NCBI RefSeq assembly: GCF_000717335.1
Contig: NZ_JNYZ01000021.1
Span: forward strand, 178,156 to 242,155
Length of the DNA stretch: 64,000 nucleotides
DNA from: Amycolatopsis jejuensis
GTDB lineage: Bacteria > Actinomycetota > Actinomycetes > Mycobacteriales > Pseudonocardiaceae
Direction: 5' to 3'
The translations under genes were made by a program, and so were the position numbers. The notes beneath the pieces are model-generated. The model had not been told where the DNA came from. It saw only the letters and a list, made by a program, of their open reading frames with translations, and did not search any database. Below, in pieces: positions 1 through 10,150 of this stretch; the first letter of the stretch is position 1, and every line of letters begins with the position of its first letter.

Positions 1-797
1 CTGGAGACCGTCTGGCCGGTGAAGCGGTGCCGATCCGGGTCGGCGGCAAGGGCGACGATCGTGCGGCCGGAGAAGGTCGGTGTCTCCGAAATGATGAAAT
101 GCGGTTCGCGGGCTGCGGCATCTCGCCAGTTTTCCTCGGTGACGCCGTAAATCTCCAGCATCGCCTCCGAACGCAGCCAGCCAGGCGTGAACGCGACCGC
201 GGTGCAGTCGTACGCCTTCAGTTCCGCCGCCTCGCCGACGGCCAGCACGTTCATCGTCGCCTTGGCCAGGTAGTACGTCAGCGACGTGCCCGCGCGGTAC
301 TTCGCGTTGTACTCCGCCGTCCCGTCGGTGAGCTCCACCAGCAGCCCGCCCGGACGGCGGATCACCAGCGGGAGCAGGTGGTGGCTGGTGGTGAGGTGCG
401 CGTCGAGGGACAGCCGGATCATCCGCAGGCTGCCGTCGAGCGAGTGTTCCCAGACCGGTTTGCCCCACTCCAGATACCGGTCGCCGCCCCAGATGCCGTC
501 GACCAGGATGTCGAGCCCGCCGTGCTCGGTGTCGATCCGCCGGGCGAGTGCGGCTACCTCGTCGCTCACCAGATGGTCGACCTGCAGCGCAATCCCCTTA
601 CCCCCAACGGCTTCGATCCGGTCCAGAGTGTCCTCAATGGACTCCGGGCGGTCCACTTCGGACCGCTGCGCCCGCGTCGAACGCCCGGTGACGTACACGT
701 ACGCCCCGGCCCGGCCGAGCTCCACCGCAATGGCCCGGCTCGCCCCGCGGGTACCCCCTGCCACGAGCGCGACTTTCCCGGCCAGTTCCCCGGTCAT
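1..797 (-). CDS. Short-chain dehydrogenase/reductase (partial, runs off left edge)
   Basis: The product is an NAD(P)-dependent oxidoreductase of the classical SDR fold; its substrate is unknown. The minus-strand frame opens MTGELAGKVALVAGGTRG, a Rossmann glycine-rich loop at residues 12-19 that departs from the usual TGxxxGIG. A YYLAK segment near residue 190 fits the YxxxK catalytic pair. The overall look is closest to DHRS1-like SDRs. The ATG at 797 is preceded by AAGGGGAAC, a good ribosome-binding site. About 265 residues are visible and the C-terminus lies outside the window. A decayed DedA fragment lies upstream, so no operon partner is visible. Confidence 0.85.
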   Translation of the reverse strand, partial: MTGELAGKVALVAGGTRGASRAIAVELGRAGAYVYVTGRSTRAQRSEVDRPESIEDTLDRIEAVGGKGIALQVDHLVSDEVAALARRIDTEHGGLDILVDGIWGGDRYLEWGKPVWEHSLDGSLRMIRLSLDAHLTTSHHLLPLVIRRPGGLLVELTDGTAEYNAKYRAGTSLTYYLAKATMNVLAVGEAAELKAYDCTAVAFTPGWLRSEAMLEIYGVTEENWRDAAAREPHFIISETPTFSGRTIVALAADPDRHRFTGQTVS

Positions 798-884
798 CAG
801 TTCCCCTTTCCGTCGGTACGCACCAGCGTGCCCGGAAACCCTGACATCTGCTGTCCGGGTTTTGCGAAAAAGCAGACATGGGCG

Positions 885-1270
885 CTGCGCCGAGGTGACG
901 CTGCTCGGCATGGGCGTGGCAGCCTGCGGACCCGGCTGGCGCACCGCCGAAAACTCGCCGCCGGACTGACCTGGCTCGACGGCCGCCTGCAACGACACCG
1001 CGCCCGGTCCTGGTGGTCGCCCGCTGGCTGCCCTCGGGTGGCACGGTCGGCGCGCTGCTCGCCGGATCGCTGCGCTGGCGGTTCGCAGAATTCCTGACGG
1101 CCTCCGCAATCGGCGTGCCGCTGTGGACGTCGTACGTCGCATTCCTCGGCTACGCCGGCGGCCAGCTGGTGACCGAACCGGCGCTGAGCATGGCACTTTC
1201 GCTGTGTGTCGCGGTGCTGCTGGGTTCGGCGATCACGTTCACGATCCGGCGGGGAGCGGCTGACCCGTAA
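885..1270 (+). pseudogene. Decayed DedA-family membrane protein remnant
   Basis: The reading frame starting at GTG 1013 encodes VARWLPSGGTVGALLAGSL and then a hydrophobic segment ending in a LGYAGG motif. This matches the C-terminal half of actinobacterial DedA/SNARE-associated proteins. The expected preceding part, RRKLAAGLTWLDGRLQRH, lies in a different frame, ending near 1000. At least one frameshift therefore separates the halves, and no N-terminal membrane segments were found upstream. The 3' end overlaps the 3' end of the convergent LysR gene. An intact DedA gene lies 2 kb away at 3135-3779. It could instead be a very short expressed ORF, but the two-frame match argues for decay. Confidence 0.5.
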
Positions 1271-2165
1271 GCTCCGCAACCTCCGCCCGCAGCTCGGCGA
1301 TCACCGTCGCCACTGCGGGGCGGCTCGACGCGCCCGTGCGGCACACCACTTCCACCAGCCGGGCCGCGCGGATTCCGGCCAGCGGGCGGGCGACCAGACC
1401 GCTGCCGCGGCGAGTGTCCATTGTGTACCTCGGCATCAGTGCGATCCCGTGTCCGGCGGCGACCAGCCGTTCGGTGATCCGGAAATCGTTGATGCGCTGG
1501 ACGATCTGTGGCCGAACCCCGGTACGCACGGTCAGTGAGCGGAGGACGTCGTCGACCGGGTAGCCGTGGTCCACCGAGATCCAGCGTTCGTCGGCGAGGT
1601 CGGCGAGTCCGACGCGGCGGCGCCGGGCAAGGCGGTGGCCTGCCGGGAGCGCGACGTCGAGTGGTTCGCGCAGCAGGGGGACCACGTCGAGGCGTTCCGG
1701 GTCGAACTCCGCGGCGTGCTCGTCGCGGTGGGCGACCACCACGTCGTAATCCGCGACCAGCCCGGGTACCTGGGCCGGGACCATGTCGACGTCCCGCACG
1801 TCGACCTCGAGATTCTCGTGCCTGCCGACTCGGCGGAGCAGGCCGGGCAGCAGCATCAGCCCGGCGGACTGGAAAATCGCGATCCGCACCCGTCCGCGGG
1901 GTACGTTGCGGTACGTGTCGAGCTCCGATTCCGCCCGGTCGAGCGCGGCGAGTACCTCGTCGGCGCGGGCGACGAGCGCGTGTCCGGCATCGGTGAGCCG
2001 CAGCCCGCGACCGGCCGGTTCGGTGAGCGCGATCCCGACCTCCGCCTGCAGTGCCCGCAGCTGCTGTGAGATCGCCGACGGCGTGCAGTGCAGTGCCTCG
2101 GCCGCGGCGGTGACGCTGCCGCGGTCGGCGAATTCCCGCAGGGTCCGAAGTCTCCCCAGGTCCAC
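1239..2165 (-). CDS. LysR-family transcriptional regulator
   Basis: A DNA-binding regulator of 308 residues, the usual LysR length. Residues 1-60 form the winged helix-turn-helix, with AEALHCTPSAISQQLRAL as the recognition region. Residues 90-295 are the periplasmic-binding-like effector domain. The start is GTG 2165. It is transcribed divergently from an EamA-type exporter, the common arrangement in which LysR controls its neighbour. A 13-bp inverted repeat, CTGTG-CTA-CACAG, lies 20 bp upstream of the start. The effector is unknown; amino-acid-like molecules are suggested only by the neighbour's family. Confidence 0.92.
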   Translation of the reverse strand: MDLGRLRTLREFADRGSVTAAAEALHCTPSAISQQLRALQAEVGIALTEPAGRGLRLTDAGHALVARADEVLAALDRAESELDTYRNVPRGRVRIAIFQSAGLMLLPGLLRRVGRHENLEVDVRDVDMVPAQVPGLVADYDVVVAHRDEHAAEFDPERLDVVPLLREPLDVALPAGHRLARRRRVGLADLADERWISVDHGYPVDDVLRSLTVRTGVRPQIVQRINDFRITERLVAAGHGIALMPRYTMDTRRGSGLVARPLAGIRAARLVEVVCRTGASSRPAVATVIAELRAEVAELTGQPLPAGS

Positions 2166-2184
2166 GCGCCGAGTGTATGTGAAG

Positions 2185-2197
2185 CTGTGCTACACAG
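2185..2197. promoter_or_regulatory. Candidate LysR operator
   Basis: A perfect 5-bp inverted repeat CTGTG-CTA-CACAG sits in the 87-bp gap between the divergent LysR and EamA genes. LysR proteins bind dyad-symmetric sites in such gaps. Assignment is by position only. Confidence 0.4.
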
Positions 2198-2252
2198 TCA
2201 GTGCAGTTATTCTCGCTGGTCCTTCACGATGCCACTCGGCAGAGTGAGAGGT

Positions 2253-3167
2253 ATGGCCGTTCGGGATCGTCTGCTCGCGGTGTTCGTCGCGGTGCTCTGG
2301 GGACTCAACTTCATCGCCATCCACGCCACGCTCGGCCAGTTCCCCCCGATGTTCGCCGGTGCCCTGCGGTTCCTGCTGATCGCGATACCGACGATCTTTC
2401 TCGTGCCACGGCCGAAGGTGCAGCTGCGTTACCTGCTCGGTTACGGGCTCGGCTTCGGCACCGCGCAGTTCGCGTTCCTCTTCGTGGCCATGCACCTCGG
2501 CATGCCGACCGGGCTGGCGTCGCTGGTGCTGCAGGCCGCGGCGCCGTTCACCGTGCTGCTCGGCGCGGTGCTGCTGCGCGAACGCGTGTCCGGACGCCAG
2601 CTCACCGGAATCCTCCTGGCGGTGGCCGGGATGACGGCGATCGCGTGGCAGCAGTCCGGGCACGCCGCGCTGGTGCCGTTGCTGCTCACCGTGCTGGCCG
2701 CGCTGAGCTGGGCCTTCGCCAACCTGTGCATGCGCCGCGCGGAACCGGACAACCCGCTGCGCTTCACGTTGTGGATGTCGGTGGTACCGCCGCTGCCGAT
2801 GCTGGCACTGTCGTTCACCTTCGAAGGCCCCGCGGCCGGTTGGCGTTCCCTGACGACCCTCGGCACACCAACCGGCCTGATCGGCCTCGCCGGGCTCGCG
2901 TACGTCGTCGTCATCGGAACGGTGGTGGGCTCTGGCATCTGGAGCACACTGATGCGCCGCAACCCGGCCGGTGTGGTGGCACCGTTCTCGCTGCTCGTGC
3001 CGGTAGTCGGCCTGACGGCGTCGTTCTTCGTGCTCGGAGAGGTCCCGACGGTACTGACCCTGGTCGCCTCCGCGGTGGTGATCGGCGGGGTGCTGCTCGG
3101 TTCCCTGCGCCCGAAGCCTGCCGCGGAGGTTGAATCAGGCGGTGACGTCGTCCTTCTCGGGCGCTGA
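2253..3167 (+). CDS. EamA/DMT-family transporter (possible metabolite exporter)
   Basis: A drug/metabolite-superfamily membrane protein of about 304 residues with two EamA repeats and roughly ten hydrophobic helices. The N-terminal AVLWGLNFIAIHATLG and central LRERVSGRQLTGILLA segments are typical of the family. Similarity is closest to O-acetylserine/cysteine-type exporters, although substrate cannot be read from sequence. The ATG at 2253 is preferred because the longer open frame upstream would run into the divergent LysR promoter. The last 33 bases overlap the 3' end of the convergent DedA gene. Confidence 0.88.
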   Translation: MAVRDRLLAVFVAVLWGLNFIAIHATLGQFPPMFAGALRFLLIAIPTIFLVPRPKVQLRYLLGYGLGFGTAQFAFLFVAMHLGMPTGLASLVLQAAAPFTVLLGAVLLRERVSGRQLTGILLAVAGMTAIAWQQSGHAALVPLLLTVLAALSWAFANLCMRRAEPDNPLRFTLWMSVVPPLPMLALSFTFEGPAAGWRSLTTLGTPTGLIGLAGLAYVVVIGTVVGSGIWSTLMRRNPAGVVAPFSLLVPVVGLTASFFVLGEVPTVLTLVASAVVIGGVLLGSLRPKPAAEVESGGDVVLLGR

Positions 3168-3779
3168 CTCCGCCTCATGGTGCCGGGCCAGGCGCTTCTT
3201 CAGCACCATCGTCACCACCACGCCGATCACCAGCGCCGCGCCGAGGCCCGCCCACTGGAAGCCCTTCAGCCACTTGTCCGCGACCACGCCGAGGTAGTAG
3301 ATCAACGCCGTGGTGCCGCCCGCCCACACGATGCCGCCGAGGGCGTTCGCCATCAGGAAGCGCGGGTAGTGCATGTTCAGCGATCCGGCGAGCGGGCCGG
3401 CCAGGATGCGCAGCACGGCGACGAACCGGCCGAAGAACACTGCCCACACCCCGCGTTTGTGGAACATCCGCTCGGCGCTCGCGATGTGCTGTGGCCCGAA
3501 ATGCTTGGGGAACTTGCGTCCTGCCCAGGCGAACAGCCGTTTCCCGCCCTTGCGGCCGATGAGGTACCCGATGCTGTCGCCGATGATGGCGCCCGCACTC
3601 GCGAGGATGCCGATCCACAACGGGTTGAGCCCGCTGTGCGACGACGCCAGCAGCGCCGCGCTCACCAGCACGATCTCCCCGGGTAACGGGATACCGAGGC
3701 TTTCGATCATCACCACCAGGCCCACCAGCAGGTAGACCGACAGCGGAGGAATGGCCTCCAGCACGTGGTCGATGTTCAC
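3135..3779 (-). CDS. DedA-family membrane protein
   Basis: An integral membrane protein of 214 residues, normal for DedA/SNARE-associated (PF09335) proteins, which are implicated in lipid flipping and envelope homeostasis. Signature segments are PLPGEIVLVSAALLA near residue 32, GDSIGYLIGRKGG near 68 and FFGRFVAVLRILAGPLAG near 115. A charged cytoplasmic tail follows the last helix. It converges on the EamA gene with a 33-bp overlap at the stop codons. This intact copy contrasts with the decayed fragment at 885-1270. Confidence 0.92.
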   Translation of the reverse strand: MNIDHVLEAIPPLSVYLLVGLVVMIESLGIPLPGEIVLVSAALLASSHSGLNPLWIGILASAGAIIGDSIGYLIGRKGGKRLFAWAGRKFPKHFGPQHIASAERMFHKRGVWAVFFGRFVAVLRILAGPLAGSLNMHYPRFLMANALGGIVWAGGTTALIYYLGVVADKWLKGFQWAGLGAALVIGVVVTMVLKKRLARHHEAESAPEKDDVTA

Positions 3780-3877
3780 TCGCCGACCCCCTGTTTCCGT
3801 ATCGGGTTCCCGGCCAGCCTACCGGCCCACGTACCCCGCGGCGTCAGCCTGGAGTCGGGGATCGGGTCGTCCTTCGG

Positions 3878-5071
3878 TCAGGTTTTTCCGGACATAGCAC
3901 GCAAAGCGCGCGATTCGAGGTACTCCCGCTCGGGCAGGCTGAGCGTCCGCTGCGCGGCTCGCGTGTAGCAGTCACGGGCACCGGCGGCGTCACCGGAGAG
4001 CTCCAGCAGATGCGCGCGGACGACGTCGACGCGGTAATGGTCCAGCTGCTCGGCCGCGTCGAGCTCGGCCAGCGCCACCGCCGGACCCTCGACACGCGCG
4101 AGCGCCACCAGCCGGTTGAGCGTGACCATCGGACCGGGCGCGACTTGGCGGAGAAGGTCGTACAGCAACAGAATCTGCGGCCAATCCGTGGCGTCGGCGG
4201 TCGGCGCTTCATCGTGTACGGCGGCAATTGCGGCCTGCAGTTGATACGGTCCGATCTCCGCGGTCGCCAGTGCATGCTCGATCAGCGCGCTACCCTCGGC
4301 GATCGCGGACGCGTCCCACCGCGAACGGTCCTGTTCCGCCAGCGGTACCGGCACGCCGCCAGGTCCGGTGCGGGAAGGACGCCGAGCGTCGGTGAGCAGC
4401 ATGAGGGCGAGCAGCCCGGCGACCTCACCGTCGTCCGGAAGACGCGAATACAGTTGCCGCGTAAGGCGAATTGCCTCGGCCGTCAGCTCGACGCGGTTCA
4501 CCGCGTCACCGGAACTGGCCGTATGCCCTTCGGTGAAAACGAGATACAGCACCTGCAACACAGCGGCGACGCGCTCGGGTAATTCCTCCGCGGGCGGCAA
4601 CCCGAACTCCGCACCACGCAGTTTCTGCTTGGCGCGGCTGATCCGCTGCCCGATCGTCGGCTCGGGTACGAGGTACGCCCGCGCGATCTCGGCGGTGGTC
4701 AACCCGCCGACGGCCCGCAGCGTCAACGCCACCTGCGACGCTCGGGTCAACGCCGGATGGCAGCACAGCAGCAGCAAGGTGAGCGTGTCGTCCTCGGCGA
4801 CGAAATCCGGCGGCGACGGTTCCAGCGCAGCCACCGTCTCCTCCCGCCGGATTCGCGCCGCCTCGCTGCGCCACATCTCGATCCGCCGCCGCGACGCCGT
4901 GGTGATCAGCCAGCCCTTGGGATGCTCGGGTAAGCCGTCGCGCGGCCACTGCACGGCAGCCGCGAGCAAGGCCTCCTGCACGGCGTCCTCGCACCTGCCG
5001 AAGTCGCCGTACCGGCGTACGAGCGCGCTGAGCACCTGCGGGGCGAGGTCGCGCAGGAGGCCCTCGATCAC
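3878..5071 (-). CDS. ECF-type RNA polymerase sigma factor (ECF42-like, with C-terminal extension)
   Basis: An extracytoplasmic-function sigma factor of about 397 residues. Region 2 spans residues 5-75, with WLITTASRRRIEMWR as the -10-binding helix. Region 4 spans about 105-165, with LTTAEIARAYLVPEPTIGQ. A long helical C-terminal extension carries TEGHTASSGDAV and is typical of the ECF42/DUF6596 group. GTG 5071 is chosen because it overlaps the TGA of the upstream DGPF gene as GTGA, which suggests translational coupling. ECF42 factors lack classical anti-sigma factors and are encoded beside DGPF proteins, as here. An in-frame extension to 5185 exists but would lie inside the partner gene. Confidence 0.9.
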   Translation of the reverse strand: MIEGLLRDLAPQVLSALVRRYGDFGRCEDAVQEALLAAAVQWPRDGLPEHPKGWLITTASRRRIEMWRSEAARIRREETVAALEPSPPDFVAEDDTLTLLLLCCHPALTRASQVALTLRAVGGLTTAEIARAYLVPEPTIGQRISRAKQKLRGAEFGLPPAEELPERVAAVLQVLYLVFTEGHTASSGDAVNRVELTAEAIRLTRQLYSRLPDDGEVAGLLALMLLTDARRPSRTGPGGVPVPLAEQDRSRWDASAIAEGSALIEHALATAEIGPYQLQAAIAAVHDEAPTADATDWPQILLLYDLLRQVAPGPMVTLNRLVALARVEGPAVALAELDAAEQLDHYRVDVVRAHLLELSGDAAGARDCYTRAAQRTLSLPEREYLESRALRAMSGKT

Positions 5072-5448
5072 AGCTCGAAGTCCACGTCGCCGGTCAGCCC
5101 CATGACGGGCCGGACCTCGATCGTCGCGTACGGCGCTTCGGGAATCCGCGCGGCGACCTCCAGCGCACGGGCCTCGGAATCGCACTCCAGCAGGTAGAAC
5201 CCGGCGAGCTGCTCCTTGATCTCGGCGAACGGCCCGTCGGTGGTACTGACGCCCTCTGCCCGCACGTGCACCTGTTTCGTCAGCTCCGGCGCGGCCAGCC
5301 GCTCGGACACGATCCGCTCGCCGGTGCCCGCCAGCTCCTCGTGGAACCGCTGGTACGCGCGCAGCCCCTCGGCCTTCTGCTCGTCACTCATCCCCGCCCA
5401 GGCCGCCCGCGACGCCGGGTTGCCGTAAATCAGGACCAGATACTTCAT
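5068..5448 (-). CDS. YCII/DGPF-domain protein, partner of ECF42 sigma factor
   Basis: A 126-residue ferredoxin-fold YCII-related protein. The family motif TDGPFAEIKEQLAGFYLLE lies near residues 75-93, and the N-terminus MKYLVLIYGNP is standard. Start ATG 5448 follows an AGGAGGAG ribosome-binding site. The stop overlaps the sigma-factor start by 4 bp. DGPF proteins are consistently co-encoded with ECF42 sigma factors and are thought to modulate or depend on them, but the mechanism is not established. The gene is divergent from a small NTF2-like gene. Confidence 0.9.
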   Translation of the reverse strand: MKYLVLIYGNPASRAAWAGMSDEQKAEGLRAYQRFHEELAGTGERIVSERLAAPELTKQVHVRAEGVSTTDGPFAEIKEQLAGFYLLECDSEARALEVAARIPEAPYATIEVRPVMGLTGDVDFEL

Positions 5449-5547
5449 CGGACTCCTCCTCGAAATTTGTCTCACCCCAGATGTCGAAGCCACCCCGACG
5501 GCTTCGACGTCCCCGACGACACACCCCGAGTAGAAGGAGAACACAAA

Positions 5548-5970
5548 ATGTCCGAAAACGAGATCCGTACCCTGCTGGCCGAGCGCACCGCCGCGATGCA
5601 CGCGAAGGACCCGGAGCGGCTCGTGGCCGGGTACACCGACGACGCAGTGAAGTTCGACCTTGCCCCGCCGCTGCGCAACACGGGCGCCTCCGCGGAGTTC
5701 CTCACGCAGTGGTTCAGCTCGTTCGGCAGCCCGGTTTCGTACACCTACCACGACGAAGACATCACCGTGTCCGGCGACCTGGCCGTGGTGACTGCGCTGG
5801 CGAAGATGTCCGCCGTACCGCAAGGCATGAGCGAACCGTTCACGCTGTGGTTCCGCAGCACGCTGGCGTTGCGGCACACGGACAGCGGCTGGCGGATCGC
5901 GCACGAGCACAACTCGACGCCGTTCCACATGGACGGCAGCTTCCGCGCCGCCGTGGACCTGCAGCCCTGA
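5548..5970 (+). CDS. NTF2/SnoaL-like fold protein
   Basis: A 140-residue alpha+beta barrel protein of the SnoaL/ketosteroid-isomerase-like superfamily. It has the usual opening helix (EIRTLLAERTAAMHAKD), the strand-loop YTDDAVKFDLAP, and a C-terminal SGWRIAHEHNSTPFH strand. Family members range from isomerases to non-enzymatic ligand binders, so no reaction is assigned. ATG 5548 follows AGAAGGAGA. The gene diverges from the ECF42/DGPF pair, 99 bp away, and proteins of this kind are frequent in ECF neighbourhoods. A perfect palindrome begins one base after its stop. Confidence 0.82.
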   Translation: MSENEIRTLLAERTAAMHAKDPERLVAGYTDDAVKFDLAPPLRNTGASAEFLTQWFSSFGSPVSYTYHDEDITVSGDLAVVTALAKMSAVPQGMSEPFTLWFRSTLALRHTDSGWRIAHEHNSTPFHMDGSFRAAVDLQP

Positions 5971-6027
5971 AGTCCGTGAAGGGAACCATCACGGAATCTG
6001 ATTCCGTGATGGTTCCCTTCACGGACT
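5971..6027. repeat. Dispersed palindromic repeat, copy 1 (27-bp arms)
   Basis: A perfect inverted repeat: arms 5971-5997 and 6001-6027, loop CTG, arm beginning AGTCCGTGAAGGGAACCATC. It fills the gap between the stops of convergent genes. A near-identical copy lies at 34811-34861, a diverged one at 31722-31776 and a half copy at 63873-63902. The stem could act as a bidirectional terminator, but there is no U-tract. Confidence 0.9.
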
Positions 6028-6032
6028 GGGGG

Positions 6033-7135
<1,103 letters not shown>

Positions 7136-7139
<4 letters not shown>

Positions 7140-8131
7140 CGGGTCCCTCCTCCTGCCGCCACGGCGGGTTGCACCGGGTTGTGGCAGCGCAGCAAGCCGT
7201 TCCGGTCGGGAACGAGCTCCGGCGAACGCTCCAGGCACGCCTGCAGCGCATTCGGGCAGCGGGGCGCGAACGCACAGCCGCCGTCCCACGGGATGTTGTC
7301 TGCCACCGAACCACGGATCGGCACCAGCTTCTCGCCGCGGCCCTCGTCGAGCCGCGGGATCGACGCCAGCAAACCGTGCGTGTACGGATGCCGCGGCTGC
7401 GCGAAGAGCGCATGCCGCTCCGCCCGCTCCACGATCCGGCCGCCGTAGAGCACGTTGACCTCGTCGCACAGCCCCGCGACGACCCCGAGGTCGTGCGTGA
7501 TCATGATCAGCGCGGTACCGGTGTCCTGCACCAGTTCCCGCAGCAGGGCAAGGATCTGCGCCTGGATCGTGACGTCGAGCGCGGTGGTCGGCTCGTCGGC
7601 GATGAGCAGCCGCGGACGGCACGCCAGCGCGATCGCGATCAGCGCGCGCTGCCGCATCCCGCCGGAAAGCTGGTGCGGGTACTCGGTAAGCCGTCGCGTC
7701 GGGTCGGGGATGCCGACCTTGTCGAGCAGTTCCGCCGCCTCCACGCGGGCTTTCTTGCGCGGCATGTCGCGGTGCCGCTCCAGCACCTCGGTGATCTGCA
7801 GCCCGATCGGGATGACCGGGTTCAGCGAGGACAGCGGGTCCTGGAACACCATGCCGAGATCGCGGCCACGGCGGTCGCGCATCTCGCGGTCGGAAATCTT
7901 CAGCAGGTCGGTGCCCTCGAAGCGCACCGAACCGCTGACCTTGTTGCCGCGCTTGGCAAGCAGCCGCATGATCGCGAGCGACGTCACGGACTTGCCACAG
8001 CCGGACTCGCCGACCAGACCGACGGTCTGGCCGGGTTCGACGTCGAAGCTCACGCCGTCCACCGCGGTGAACGGCGCCTCTCCGCGCCGCTGGAACACGA
8101 CCTTCAGGTCGCGGACTTCGAGAAGTGCCAC
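7136..8131 (-). CDS. dppD: Dipeptide/oligopeptide ABC transporter ATPase (first subunit, DppD/OppD type)
   Basis: A cytoplasmic ATPase of 331 residues. The Walker A loop is GESGCGKSV near residue 40, the signature LSGGMRQR near 160, and Walker [14 protein letters not shown] just after. The C-terminal peptide-transporter extension includes [15 protein letters not shown] and a cysteine pair (CAFAPRCPN). It starts 4 nt after the DppC stop and overlaps the DppF start by 4 nt. Together with DppF it forms the heterodimeric nucleotide-binding unit of the importer. Confidence 0.93.
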
Positions 8132-8135
8132 GGGG

Positions 8136-9065
8136 TCACCGCCGGTTCTTCGGGTCGAGGGCTTCGCGGAGGGACTCGCCGAGCAGGGTGAACCCGAGTG
8201 CCACCACGATGATCGCGATGGCCGGGTAGTACGCCAGCTCGGGGCGGATGTCGAGGAACTGGCGCGACGCGTTGCCGAGCATCAGCCCCCATTCCGCACG
8301 GGTCGGGTCCGGGTCGCCAAGCCCGAGGAACGACAGCGCCGCGGCTTCCAGGATCGCGGTGGCCAGGGTGAGCGTCGCCTGCACGATGACCGGACCGAGC
8401 GAGTTCGGCAGCATGTGCCGGAACACGATCGTGGTCCGCTTGACCCCGAGCGACGTCGCCGCCAGCACGTGGTCGGCCTCCCGCTGCGCGAGCATCGACC
8501 CGCGCAGCAGCCGCGCGAAGATCGGCACGCCGATGATCGACACGGCGAGGATCACCGTCCACTGGCTCGGTTTCGCGAACAGCGCCGCGATCGAGATCGC
8601 CAGCAGCAGCGACGGGAACGCCAGCAGCACGTCGACCACGCGCATGAGCACGGTGTCGACCCAGCCGCCGAACGCACCCGCGACCCCGCCGATGATCACC
8701 CCGAGCAGCACGCCGATCACTGTGGCGAGCACACCGACGAGCAGCGTCTGCTGCGCGCCGACGAGCAGCCGCGACAGGAAGTCGCGGCCGAAGTCGTCGA
8801 CGCCGAGCGGGAAACCGGGCTGGGAACCCGGGATGATGCCGCGGCCGAGCTCGACCTTGTCCTGCAGGTACCGCGTCTGCGGGTCCTTCGGGGCGAGCAG
8901 CGGCGCGAAGATCGCCAGCAGCAGGAAGAGCCCGGTGATCACGCCGCCGGTGATGGCGACCGGGCTGCGCAGCATCCGGCGCAACGCCTCGGCACCCAGG
9001 CTGCGGCCGCTCGCCGCGGCGAGCTTGTCGATCGGCTCCTTCTTCTTGTTCAGCAGAGTGTTCAC
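8136..9065 (-). CDS. dppC: Dipeptide/oligopeptide ABC transporter permease (DppC type)
   Basis: An inner-membrane permease of about 309 residues with an N-terminal OppC_N helix (ITGGVITGLFLLLAIFAPLL) and a BPD_transp_1 domain. The EAA-type coupling loop reads AATSLGVKRTTIVFRHMLPN near residue 205. GTG 9065 is chosen over longer in-frame starts because it overlaps the DppB stop as GTGA. It pairs with DppB to form the translocation channel. Confidence 0.92.
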   Translation of the reverse strand: MNTLLNKKKEPIDKLAAASGRSLGAEALRRMLRSPVAITGGVITGLFLLLAIFAPLLAPKDPQTRYLQDKVELGRGIIPGSQPGFPLGVDDFGRDFLSRLLVGAQQTLLVGVLATVIGVLLGVIIGGVAGAFGGWVDTVLMRVVDVLLAFPSLLLAISIAALFAKPSQWTVILAVSIIGVPIFARLLRGSMLAQREADHVLAATSLGVKRTTIVFRHMLPNSLGPVIVQATLTLATAILEAAALSFLGLGDPDPTRAEWGLMLGNASRQFLDIRPELAYYPAIAIIVVALGFTLLGESLREALDPKNRR

Positions 9066-10063
9066 CGCACACGCACCCTCGGGTCGATGAGCCCGTACGA
9101 AATATCGACGAGCATGTTCACGAGCACGTAGACCAGTGCCCCGAGAAGCAGCAAGGCTTGCAGCCGCGGATAGTCCCGCCGTTCGATGCCCTCGGCGAGG
9201 AGGAAACCGAGACCGCGGAAGTTGAACACCCGCTCGGTGAGCACGGCGCCGCCGAGCAGGGCGCCGGTCTGCAGGCCGATGGTGGTGACCACCGGGAGCA
9301 GGGCGTTGCGCAGCACGTGCCGCTGCCGGACCACGGGCTGGGTGAGGCCCTTGGAGTTGGCGGTGCGGATGAAGTCCTCGTTGAACACGTCGAGCACCGA
9401 CGCGCGGGTGATCCGGGTGATCACCGCGAGCGGAATGGTGGCGAGTGCGCACGCCGGAAGGACGAGGTGCTTGATCGCGTCCCAGACGGCGTCCCACTCA
9501 CCTGTCATCACGCCGTCGAGGATGGCGAAGTTGGTGATGCTCGTGGCGTTGATCCCGGGAGCCTGGCGGCCCTGCGACGGCAAGCCGAGCGGGGCGGCGA
9601 GCAGGTCCTGCATCATGTAGCCGAGGAAGAACACCGGCACCGCGACGCCGACCAGGGTCAGCACGATGACGACGTTGTCGGCGACGCCACCACGGTACCG
9701 GGCAGCCACATATCCGCAGCTGATGCCGACCGCCACCGCGATGACCATCGCCGAGATCGCCAGCTCGATGGTCGCGGGGAGGAAGGTGCCGATCTCCGAC
9801 ATCACCGGCTGCGAGGAAACGAGCGAACTACCGAAGTTACCGGTGATCGCGCGGCCGAGAAAACTGAAGTACTGCACGAAGATCGGCTGGTCGAGGCCGA
9901 GCACGTGGTTGAGGTTGGCGATCTTTTCCGGGGTCGCCTTGTCGCCGAGCAACGCCGCCGCCGGACCGCCGGGCAGCGAACGCAACCACGCGAAGACCAG
10001 AATGGACAGGATGAGCAGCGTCGGGATCGCTTGTAGCACCCGGCGCAGGAGAAAACGGAGCAC
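9062..10063 (-). CDS. dppB: Dipeptide/oligopeptide ABC transporter permease (DppB type)
   Basis: An inner-membrane permease of 333 residues beginning MLRFLLRRVLQAIPTLLIL, the characteristic DppB first helix, followed by FVQYFSFLGRAITGNFGSSL. The EAA loop is FIRTANSKGLTQPVVRQRHV near residue 235. It is transcribed after the binding protein across an 87-nt gap that contains a strong hairpin, an arrangement that usually lowers permease expression relative to the binding protein. Confidence 0.92.
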   Translation of the reverse strand: MLRFLLRRVLQAIPTLLILSILVFAWLRSLPGGPAAALLGDKATPEKIANLNHVLGLDQPIFVQYFSFLGRAITGNFGSSLVSSQPVMSEIGTFLPATIELAISAMVIAVAVGISCGYVAARYRGGVADNVVIVLTLVGVAVPVFFLGYMMQDLLAAPLGLPSQGRQAPGINATSITNFAILDGVMTGEWDAVWDAIKHLVLPACALATIPLAVITRITRASVLDVFNEDFIRTANSKGLTQPVVRQRHVLRNALLPVVTTIGLQTGALLGGAVLTERVFNFRGLGFLLAEGIERRDYPRLQALLLLGALVYVLVNMLVDISYGLIDPRVRVR

Positions 10064-10097
10064 GATTAGTCCTTTGTGTACAGCCCGGGAACGAGGC

Positions 10098-10127
10098 CAA
10101 GGGCAGGCGCGGTAGCACCTGCCCTTG
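10098..10127 (-). terminator. Hairpin between binding-protein and permease genes (attenuator-like)
   Basis: A perfect 10-bp stem, CAAGGGCAGG / CCTGCCCTTG, with a 10-nt loop lies between the binding-protein stop and the dppB start. There is no U-run, so it may act as an mRNA-stabilising or partial-termination element rather than a full terminator. Confidence 0.5.
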
Positions 10128-10150
10128 ACCCGGCTGTTCAGTGGAGCACG

